Origin: a virus | IMG/VR virus record: IMGVR_UViG_3300033816_000162 | Span: 1 to 20,578 of that record | Reading direction: 5' to 3' (one strand) | DNA: 20,578 nucleotides | Shown here: positions 1 through 6,935 of the stretch, in pieces | How positions within the stretch are numbered: position 1 is the first letter of the stretch | Layout: each line of letters opens with the position of its first letter | Notes under the pieces: model-generated | Databases searched by the model: none | Told to the model about the DNA's origin: nothing | What the model saw: the letters and a program-made list of their open reading frames with translations, nothing else | Made by a program: the position numbers and the translations under genes

Positions 1-1303
1 CTTGAAAATTAGCTAGATGGAATGTCGTATTACTTGTATCAATATACACATTGGCATCAGGTTCTGGAAGATAATTGTCAAAGACCTTCCAAATCCCATC
101 GCTGGCGTCGCGGAATATACCAGTATGAGCGTATCCTCCGCTGTTATAATTACCAGCAACACCTATGTCTGGATTGGTAACATCATTATTAGAATTAAGA
201 TATATCATATTATCAGAGACTGACAGATTATTGGCGCCGATAATATTGACGTTTCCAGAAACGACTAGGTTTCCAGTTAGCGTCATGCCAACAAACTCTA
301 CTGAATCTGATGTTCTGACATTCTGGTTCATTCTATATGGAAGTCTAGCTTCTGCTACTGTGCCTGAAGAAATATTAGAAGCATTAGAAGAATAAGAAGT
401 AGCATTCGAATAAGCAGCAGAAGCATTAGCTGTTATAGCAGCATTGGCCGTTGCTATTTTAGAATCTGTATAAGAAGTAGCATTAGTGTATGCAGCAGAA
501 GCGTTAGAAACTATAGCAGAGTTAGCAGTAGCTATCTTTGAGTCTGTGTAACTGACTGAATTAGAATACGCATTAGCAATAGCTAGATTGGCTGTACCAA
601 TCTTAGAATCAGTATATGATACTGCATTCGAATAAGCTGCTCCTGCAAATATAGCCATTGTGACATTAGCAGCGCCAATCGAACTGTCAGTATAACTTAC
701 TGCATTAGAATAAGCGTTAGCGATCGCTAAATTGGCAGTAGCAATTTTCGAGTCAGTATAGCTGACTGCATTAGAATATGCTGCTGAAGCATTAGCGGCG
801 ATAGCGGCGTTGGCAGTTTCTATAGAACTGTTAATATATGATACTGCGTTAGTATACGCTGCAGAAGCATTAGCAACTATAGCAGCATTAGCCGTGAATA
901 TCTTGGTATCAGTATATGTTACAGAGTTAGAATAGGCTGCTGCAGCATTAGCAACCATTGCAGCGTTAGCAGTTTCTATAGAACTACTGATATATGAAAC
1001 TGTATTAGAATAGGAGTTGGCTATATCTGATCTAATGACAACTAAATTAGCTTGAAGGTCTGTATTAGAAACAACGTCATTGGCCGTTACTGACCCAACA
1101 TAAAGAGTGTTATTTGCTGTGCCTGGATATGAAGTGTTGTTCATAGACTGGCCAGAAATAGTAATACCATTACTATGAATGGAAGTATTACCTACAGTTA
1201 TTCCGCTAGTATGGATAACAGTGTTACCAACGCTAACGCTTTCTGCAGCTGTATTGACTGTTACAACTTGACCAAGTTCGCCAATTTCTCTATTCTGAGC
1301 CAT
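1..1303 (-). CDS. Long tail fibre protein, N-terminal 434 codons (runs off left edge)
   Basis: An open frame reads from the ATG at 1303 to the left edge with no stop, so the 3' part is missing. A Shine-Dalgarno-like AAAGG lies about 9 bases before the ATG. The protein begins MAQNREIGELGQ, then has short VGN-type beta segments (about residues 20-50), a GTANNTLYVGS block (about 61-71), a stalk of 26/22-residue repeats (96-310), and a module containing EARLPYRMNQNV and HTGIFRDASDG (about 315-434). From about residue 61 onward it is a clear paralogue of the 1654-residue fibre just upstream; the last 121 residues differ at about 18 positions by hand count. Its first 60 residues differ and lack that fibre's Mtd-like N-terminus, which suggests another attachment point or partner. 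The role as a virion fibre that contacts the host is inferred from these modules. Whether it also ends in an S74 chaperone cannot be seen. Confidence 0.88.
   Translation of the reverse strand, partial: MAQNREIGELGQVVTVNTAAESVSVGNTVIHTSGITVGNTSIHSNGITISGQSMNNTSYPGTANNTLYVGSVTANDVVSNTDLQANLVVIRSDIANSYSNTVSYISSSIETANAAMVANAAAAYSNSVTYTDTKIFTANAAIVANASAAYTNAVSYINSSIETANAAIAANASAAYSNAVSYTDSKIATANLAIANAYSNAVSYTDSSIGAANVTMAIFAGAAYSNAVSYTDSKIGTANLAIANAYSNSVSYTDSKIATANSAIVSNASAAYTNATSYTDSKIATANAAITANASAAYSNATSYSSNASNISSGTVAEARLPYRMNQNVRTSDSVEFVGMTLTGNLVVSGNVNIIGANNLSVSDNMIYLNSNNDVTNPDIGVAGNYNSGGYAHTGIFRDASDGIWKVFDNYLPEPDANVYIDTSNTTFHLANFQ
374..1018 (-). repeat. 26/22-residue stalk repeat array, truncated fibre
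   Basis: Residues 96-310 are eight in-frame repeats plus a 15-residue remnant, with unit lengths 26, 26, 26, 22, 26, 22, 26, 26 and 15, which sum exactly to 215. The core of a unit is AYSNAVSYTDSKIATAN followed by a small-residue tail. The 22-residue units lack four residues at the tail and are followed by NAYSN instead of AAYSN. The composition is Ala/Ser/Asn/Thr-rich with regularly spaced Tyr and Ile. A trimeric helical stalk is an inference. Confidence 0.9.
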
Positions 1304-1326
1304 TTTTTGCCTTTATTATTTGTTTT

Positions 1327-4300
1327 TTAACTATTTATCAGTTTTTTCAAATCGCTCATTTCTTGTTTCATAGTCTCAATCATTTCTTGCTGTTCTTTAA
1401 TCGCTTGTATCAAAAGCGGCACCATTCTTTCATACTGAATAGTTAGATAGTTTTCGCCGCTTCTGGATGTATCCATCTTTTCATCTAATTCTTCATCGGT
1501 GTAATCTTTACCTGGATCAGGCTTCCATCTATCAAATGGTGCCAATGTAACAACATGAGGAAGAACGGCCTCAACTTCTTGGGCGATACATCCAATATCA
1601 TCATATTTTCTTTCAGGAACGAAACCATTTTCCTCTGATATGTCATTCCAGTCAAATGTAACACCTCTAATCGCCTTGATTTTCTCAATAGCGTTAGGAA
1701 TTTCTTTGATGTTTTCTTTCAAACGACGGTCAGAAGCATATGCAATAATGTTATAGGCGGCAGTAATATTACCACCCCAATCGACATTATTATTAGTCAG
1801 ATTGACAGTCATAGGCCACCAACCAGAACCGACGGTGGACCATCCTTCGTTTAGATTGTTGTGTCTTAAAATGTATAATAAATTACTATTATTGTGTAGC
1901 GTAGCACACTGTTGATCCGTGTCTTCGAATCTAAATGTTGGTGCACCACCTCTTAAAAACATGTCGTTGCCATGACAACGTAACGTCGAGAATGATGAAT
2001 AACCATTAGGATTTACATAATATCCGGTGTCATTAATGTCATACATAGCCTCAACATAAGATAGATAACCATAGTAGCTACCATCAACTCTTAGATTGAT
2101 ACTATAATCCCCACCATTAGATCCTGGATAACCATGGATTCTAAATTCACCTTGTCCGCCTTGATCGGTGGTGTTATAAACTGTGATGGAAGGATATCCG
2201 CCCCATGATCTGTCAAGTTTTGCTCTCCAATGAATGATTTCTGCGTTATAAAGAACAGATGTTGAATTAGGATCAACATAATATCCGGTATCATTTCTAT
2301 CATATAAAATAGGTGTTCTGATACTACCAGCAATATAGACATTATAATCGTTCTGGAACCACATAACATTACCATAGTTACGACTATATGCAACATGCGG
2401 ATTAGGGTCTGTGCCGGCAGAATAACCAAAACCTAGTGACACTGCATCGGTACCCATAGTACCAATAATCCATTGTTTAAAGTTGCCGCTAGTAGCGTCG
2501 GCAGTATCATATGCAGCCAATCTAAGAGCAGGGCCGTGATTTGTGTTATTGATACCAGATGACATAATATCAATTTTAGGATAACGACCTTTAATAGCTA
2601 TACCAGGTCTGTGATCGGCATCTCCATCAAAAATACAACCATCATAACTCTGATAACCAATAAGTTGACGCCATCTTGTTCTGTGTTCATACACAAAAGA
2701 AACATCGTTTGGATTTACATAATAAGCAGTATTGTTTAAGTCATAGAAGATAGGTGATCTAACATCAGTGTCACCGAAAAGATTTCCTGAACATCTCAAT
2801 TCTGATCCTGCACCATGATATAACGCAACAGAAGAATATCCTGCCCTATGAAATGCTATACCCACATTACCGGCATTGCTGTTTCTTATTTCAAGTTGAG
2901 AGTTATTCCAAGCGATGGCGCCAGAAAGATTTGAGCCGATACAATGTGAACTTGATCTTCCTAGTCCACCCGCTTCAATTGTCGCCAGAATAGATATGCT
3001 TGCAGGATCAACATAGTAAGCAGTATTATCCGAATCATAGAAGATTGGCGAACGCATTGACCCATGAGCCAGAGAATAGTTTCCAGTATATACAACAAAT
3101 CTATCTGCACCATTAGACTTAATAATATAATTATTGTTGCCTGCATAAGTTAGAACTGGGCCAGATGTGTGCCACATAAATCCAACTTCTGTAGAACCTA
3201 GTTCTGTGCCATACTGCGCTGTAACTTTAAGCTGCTGCGGCGTAGAAATATTTCCATACGTAGTTATGTTTCTTGTTTCGCCTGCAATTTCAAACATACT
3301 TCTGGTGTTTGGATAATCATATACAGCGAAATTTTTATACGTTCCAGCAGCGCCGCCCCAACTTAAACCAAGTAGAGCATATGAAGAACCTGTATATGCG
3401 TCACAAGTATTAAATAGTAATCTGGAACCAAGTCTAATATTACCAGCAGATATTATAGAATCGCTAGTAGAAGTCAGATCAGCATAGAAACTGGTGTTAT
3501 CAGCATCATAAAATACTGGCCCTCTCCATGAACCATTTGTATAACCTACACCAGCACTATTGAAATAGAATGGCCCAGACAAAGAAGTCGAACCAGTGTT
3601 TGCATAAAGAAATAATATGTCATTGGTCGTAGTTGAACCTAGTTTGATAGAAGAAGAAGGAACAGTATTACTGACAACAGCCCAACCACTATTATAATAA
3701 ATGTTATGAGAAAGATGCGTATCAGAACTTAATAACGTTCCATATTCACCAAATCTTAATGTATGGTTTGCTGTTGTACCAACTCTTGCTGCTCCTGCGA
3801 CATCTAGTTTATATGATGGAGAAGTGGTGCCAATACCAACATTACCATCATGTTTTAGGAACATCAAATCTCTATAAGTTGAGGCGCTCAACTGCTGTAT
3901 AAATCTTATTCCAGTCGATGTATAAGTGGAAGGATTGTATGTATTCCATAGATCTACTTCCGCCAAACCATTAGAAAAATTGGTAGCAACAGCAAATCCA
4001 TAATTGTTGAAAGATGGATATGTTCCACCAGAACCTGAATTGAACGCACCAAGATACCCATAACCGCCAGTTTGGATAAATGTATCATTTACGCTCAACG
4101 CCTTTACAACAGAAGTACCATCTGGATCCAAATAATAAGAAAGGTTATTAATGTCATAGAATCTAGAAGCATATGCGCCAGAATTGTTAGCAACAAACCA
4201 GTTAGATGTTGTGTTGCCTAGGAATAGTGTATTTGCTTGGAAGTTTGCTATATGGAATGATGTATTTGTAGTATCAATCCAAACATTAGCATCAGGTTCT

Positions 4301-6291
4301 GGAGCATAATTGTCGAACACCTTCCAGATACCATCACTAGCATCTCGGAAAATACCTGTGTGAGCATAACCACCACTATTGTAGTTACCAGCGATACCTA
4401 GATCTGGATTCGTTACAGTGCTGTTAGCGTTTAAGTAGATCATATTATCTACTAGGGATAGGTTATTAGCACCTATGATATTAACGTTACCAGAAACTAC
4501 TAGGTTTCCAGTAAGAGTCATTCCATTGAATTGTACTGTATCTGTGTTACGAACGTTTTGATTCATACGGTATGGTAATCTAGCTTCTGCTAGTGTACCA
4601 GTATTAACATTTGAAGCATTAGAAGCAAATACTGTTGCGTTCGTATATGCCGCTGAAGCATTGGCAATCATTGCTGTATTTGCAGTTCCTATTTTCGTAT
4701 CAGTATAGGTTACTGAGTTACTATAAGCCGCAGCCGCATTAGCGACCATTGCTGAGTTAGCTATTCCAATCTTAGTATCTGTATATGTTACAGAGTTAGA
4801 ATATGCACCTGACGCATTAGCAACTATCGCAGAGTTAGCTGTTGATATTTTAGAATCTGTATAAGAAGTAGCATTAGAGTAAGCTGCACCTGCATTCGCA
4901 ACTATCGCAGAGTTAGCAGTAGCAATTTTAGAATCTGTATAACTGACTGCATTAGAATACGCAGCAGATACATTAGCAGCCATTTCAGAATTAGCAGTAG
5001 CAATTTTAGAATCTGTATAACTGACTGCATTAGAATAAGCATTAGCAATTGCTAGGTTAGCAGTAGCAATTTTTGTATCAGTATAACTTACTGCATTAGA
5101 ATAAGCTGCTGATGCATTTGATGTTATAGAAGAATTGGCAATTCCTATTTGAGCGTCAGTATATGAAACAGCATTAGAATAAGCATTAGCAATTGCTAGG
5201 TTAGCAGTAGCAATTTTCGTATCTGTATATGAAACAGAATTACTGTATGCAGCAGAAGCGTTAGCAACTATAGCAGAGTTAGCTGTTGCTATTTTAGAGT
5301 CAGTGTATGAGGTGGCATTAGAATATGCTGCATCAGCGTTCGCTACCATAGCAAGATTAGCAGTTCCTATAGCAAAACTAGTATAATTAACAGAATTAGA
5401 ATATGAATTTGCTATATCAGAACGTATGACTGTTAGGTTAGCTTGCAAGCTCGTATTTGAAACAACGTCATTAGAAGCAACTGACCCAACATAAAGAGTA
5501 TTGTTCGCTGTTCCGCTAAACGACGAAGTGTTAATGGTCGCACCAGCAATACTAATAGTAGTAGAATCAATGGTAATATTGCTTGATGTATTACCAATGA
5601 CTAGTGTAGAACCGTTTAAATATACGTTTCCTGGAACAATCTGAGTGTTAACAGAAGAATTACCGATTGATATTACATTACCAGAGATACTAGTATTACC
5701 AATTGTCAGATAAGAAGTTGATGTGATAACAGAATAACCAACAACGTCAATCAAAGCACCGTTTGCAGGAGCAGGAGAAATAACAACGTTGACTCCAGAC
5801 TGAACATTGGCCTCAAGACCGTTATGAAGCATAACACCATTCAAGAATACTGAAACAGTATTAGATTCGTAACCACCAGATATAGCAAATGTTGTTGTGT
5901 TTCCGTCGCCAGTAAATTGTTGTCTCACTGGACCTGTGGCGCTACCACCAGCTGGCGCCCAATAAACCCCAGAACCGTTTGAAGTAAGAACCAGTCCTGC
6001 TGCGCCGTTGCTGCTGTTGGCACTAATAGCGCCGAATATAGCTACATCATGAAATACAGCAACATTCTGAAATAATGCTGTGTCTGTTACATTGATGTTT
6101 GATGTTGTGATATTATTTGATACTTGGAGATCTGTTAGATTGGCGCCAATCTCAAATACTAGCGAACCGTCTGACGAGAATAGCTTTTTATCGGTAAGGT
6201 TGATTGCTAATTCGCCGATTGCGACAGTAGATGTATTTGGGACTTTACCTGCGACTGATGATCGACGCAGTTTGAAAACTGTATTTGCCAT
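1327..6291 (-). CDS. Long tail fibre with C-terminal peptidase S74 chaperone, 1654 residues
   Basis: A giant fibre protein. In order: an N-terminal segment like the Mtd/receptor-attachment N domain (about 1-50, KLRRSSVAGKVP then GELAINLTDKKLF); a beta module with FTGDGNTTTF and VFLNGVML (about 120-185); VGN-type beta repeats (about 190-270); a 26/22-residue repeat stalk (295-561); a module with HTGIFRDASDG (about 590-685); six copies of a YD-x-x-N/D-T-x-Y-Y-x-D/N-P motif (about 711-1430); a GNVGIGTTSPSYKLDVAG segment (about 811-830); and a C-terminal S74 domain (about 1517-1654). The S74 domain folds and trimerises such fibres, then cuts itself off. The ATG at 6291 follows AGGAG by about 10 bases. 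The stop lies 23 bases before the next fibre ATG. Probably a receptor-contacting side or long tail fibre; the target is unknown. Confidence 0.93.
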   Translation of the reverse strand: MANTVFKLRRSSVAGKVPNTSTVAIGELAINLTDKKLFSSDGSLVFEIGANLTDLQVSNNITTSNINVTDTALFQNVAVFHDVAIFGAISANSSNGAAGLVLTSNGSGVYWAPAGGSATGPVRQQFTGDGNTTTFAISGGYESNTVSVFLNGVMLHNGLEANVQSGVNVVISPAPANGALIDVVGYSVITSTSYLTIGNTSISGNVISIGNSSVNTQIVPGNVYLNGSTLVIGNTSSNITIDSTTISIAGATINTSSFSGTANNTLYVGSVASNDVVSNTSLQANLTVIRSDIANSYSNSVNYTSFAIGTANLAMVANADAAYSNATSYTDSKIATANSAIVANASAAYSNSVSYTDTKIATANLAIANAYSNAVSYTDAQIGIANSSITSNASAAYSNAVSYTDTKIATANLAIANAYSNAVSYTDSKIATANSEMAANVSAAYSNAVSYTDSKIATANSAIVANAGAAYSNATSYTDSKISTANSAIVANASGAYSNSVTYTDTKIGIANSAMVANAAAAYSNSVTYTDTKIGTANTAMIANASAAYTNATVFASNASNVNTGTLAEARLPYRMNQNVRNTDTVQFNGMTLTGNLVVSGNVNIIGANNLSLVDNMIYLNANSTVTNPDLGIAGNYNSGGYAHTGIFRDASDGIWKVFDNYAPEPDANVWIDTTNTSFHIANFQANTLFLGNTTSNWFVANNSGAYASRFYDINNLSYYLDPDGTSVVKALSVNDTFIQTGGYGYLGAFNSGSGGTYPSFNNYGFAVATNFSNGLAEVDLWNTYNPSTYTSTGIRFIQQLSASTYRDLMFLKHDGNVGIGTTSPSYKLDVAGAARVGTTANHTLRFGEYGTLLSSDTHLSHNIYYNSGWAVVSNTVPSSSIKLGSTTTNDILFLYANTGSTSLSGPFYFNSAGVGYTNGSWRGPVFYDADNTSFYADLTSTSDSIISAGNIRLGSRLLFNTCDAYTGSSYALLGLSWGGAAGTYKNFAVYDYPNTRSMFEIAGETRNITTYGNISTPQQLKVTAQYGTELGSTEVGFMWHTSGPVLTYAGNNNYIIKSNGADRFVVYTGNYSLAHGSMRSPIFYDSDNTAYYVDPASISILATIEAGGLGRSSSHCIGSNLSGAIAWNNSQLEIRNSNAGNVGIAFHRAGYSSVALYHGAGSELRCSGNLFGDTDVRSPIFYDLNNTAYYVNPNDVSFVYEHRTRWRQLIGYQSYDGCIFDGDADHRPGIAIKGRYPKIDIMSSGINNTNHGPALRLAAYDTADATSGNFKQWIIGTMGTDAVSLGFGYSAGTDPNPHVAYSRNYGNVMWFQNDYNVYIAGSIRTPILYDRNDTGYYVDPNSTSVLYNAEIIHWRAKLDRSWGGYPSITVYNTTDQGGQGEFRIHGYPGSNGGDYSINLRVDGSYYGYLSYVEAMYDINDTGYYVNPNGYSSFSTLRCHGNDMFLRGGAPTFRFEDTDQQCATLHNNSNLLYILRHNNLNEGWSTVGSGWWPMTVNLTNNNVDWGGNITAAYNIIAYASDRRLKENIKEIPNAIEKIKAIRGVTFDWNDISEENGFVPERKYDDIGCIAQEVEAVLPHVVTLAPFDRWKPDPGKDYTDEELDEKMDTSRSGENYLTIQYERMVPLLIQAIKEQQEMIETMKQEMSDLKKLINS
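1330..1743 (-). other. Peptidase S74 intramolecular chaperone domain with self-cleavage site
   Basis: The last ~138 residues of the 1654-residue fibre carry the family hallmarks: ASDRRLKENI at the start, then IGCIAQEVEAVLP and YERMVPLLIQAIKEQQ, ending in a helical coiled-coil tail. In characterised members (phage K1F endosialidase) cleavage is just before the Ser of S-D-x-R-x-K, using that Ser and the Lys five residues later. Here these are Ser1520 and Lys1525, both present, so an active cut between Ala1519 and Ser1520 is predicted. It would release a 135-residue chaperone from a mature fibre of 1519 residues. Confidence 0.88.
1332..1339 (-). promoter_or_regulatory. Probable T4-type late promoter (GATAAATA)
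   Basis: Minus-strand GATAAATA matches the T4 late promoter TATAAATA at seven of eight positions. It lies inside the last codons of the 1654-residue fibre gene, and its final A is 29 bases from the A of the downstream ATG. The two exact copies before other fibre genes sit at 28 and 30. That matching spacing is the main reason to believe it despite the changed first base. Confidence 0.55.
2005..4158 (-). repeat. Six dispersed YD..NTxYYxDP motifs in the fibre shaft
   Basis: Within the 1654-residue fibre the short motif F/L/M-Y-D-x-x-N/D-T/L-x-Y/F-Y-x-D/N-P/L recurs six times, starting near residues 711, 924, 1080, 1179, 1325 and 1414. Examples are FYDSDNTAYYVDP, LYDRNDTGYYVDP and MYDINDTGYYVNP. 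Spacing is irregular (roughly 90 to 210 residues), so each motif probably marks the junction between folded shaft domains rather than a strict tandem repeat. Similar motifs are common in S74-ending fibres; their exact role is not established from sequence. Confidence 0.8.
4609..5409 (-). repeat. 26/22-residue stalk repeat array, complete fibre
   Basis: Residues 295-561 form ten repeats plus a 15-residue remnant. Unit lengths are 26, 26, 22, 26, 22, 26, 26, 26, 26, 26 and 15, summing exactly to 267. The core is AYSNxVSYTDSKIATANSAI with a VANAS-type tail. Units 3 and 5 lack four tail residues. Neighbouring units are similar in protein but vary at synonymous positions, so the array is not freshly amplified. 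Confidence 0.92.
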
Positions 6292-6308
6292 TCTAGGCTC
6301 TCCTATAA

Positions 6309-6324
6309 CTCAGTATATACTGAG
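6309..6324. repeat. Perfect 16-bp palindrome CTCAGTATATACTGAG
   Basis: A perfect inverted repeat occupies nearly half of the 36-base gap between the coiled-coil gene and the 1654-residue fibre gene, 17 bases upstream of the fibre ATG. As RNA it could form a 6-bp stem with an AUAU loop just before the ribosome binding site AGGAG. No T-run follows on the minus strand, so it does not look like an intrinsic terminator. It could be a protein-binding operator, a translation-modulating hairpin or chance. Confidence 0.6.
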
Positions 6325-6327
6325 ATA

Positions 6328-6918
6328 TTAAAATTCATCTGGCAATGTTGCCGGAGGTTCTTTCTTTTTTGCCTTTTTTGAATCATCGCCTTTCAGCTTT
6401 TGATTCTCGGTGTATAAATTATTTAGTTCTTCGACTTGATGCTGGTATTCTGTTTTTAATTCTTCGGATCTAGAATTACATAGTTTTAATTCATCTTCTA
6501 ATTGTTTAATACGGATACCAGCTTCATTTAATTTCAACTGATTCTCGCCTTGAGCTTCTTTAATAATTCTCTCTTTTTGAGAATTAATCTCTTGATTTTT
6601 TTGTTGAAGAGCAGTATAATTACTTTGTAGCGATGAAATATCAGTTTTAGATGCTTCTAACTGACGAGTAATACGATCATTCTCAGCTGTCAGCGTTTCG
6701 ATGCTAGCAGCTGCTTGATTCAGTAATTCGTTACCAAGAGCTACTTGCTTCTGAGATTCCTCATAGCGAGCATTAGCTTCATTGATATTGTTGTTGAGAG
6801 CTACTATACGTACTTCTGCGTCGATGTTCTTACGCAAGAAATCCAGAAGCAATTGTTCTTGCTTCTGGATGTAATGTAGTGTATAGAGGTTTTGTTGGTC
6901 GTTTTTCTCTTCTTCCAT
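6328..6918 (-). CDS. Coiled-coil virion-region protein, 196 residues, function unknown
   Basis: A nearly continuous alpha-helical coiled coil from about residue 10 to 175, rich in Glu, Gln, Lys and Leu, with segments such as KQEQLLLDFLRKN and IRIKQLEDELKL. A lysine-rich patch (DDSKKAKKKE) and a short Pro-containing tail ending TLPDEF follow. There is no signal peptide or membrane segment. It starts at ATG 6918, 9 bases after GAGG, and lies 17 bases after the preceding fibre gene. Its place between two fibre genes suggests a fibre assembly factor, a rod-like connector or a structural whisker, but no family with known function is recognised. Similar coiled-coil proteins seem to occur in other T4-superfamily fibre loci; that is recalled, not tested. 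Confidence 0.85.
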   Translation of the reverse strand: MEEEKNDQQNLYTLHYIQKQEQLLLDFLRKNIDAEVRIVALNNNINEANARYEESQKQVALGNELLNQAAASIETLTAENDRITRQLEASKTDISSLQSNYTALQQKNQEINSQKERIIKEAQGENQLKLNEAGIRIKQLEDELKLCNSRSEELKTEYQHQVEELNNLYTENQKLKGDDSKKAKKKEPPATLPDEF

Positions 6919-6935
6919 AATATATCCTCAGATAA

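Noticed and set aside
374-5409. Regularly spaced DNA repeats that might suggest a CRISPR array or satellite
   Set aside because: The periods (66 and 78 bases) are whole codons of a fibre stalk, the repeats are degenerate at third positions, and there are no unique spacers.
6292-6327. Intrinsic transcription terminator at the palindrome before the 1654-residue fibre
   Set aside because: The stem is only 6 bp and AT-containing, and no T-run follows on the minus strand.
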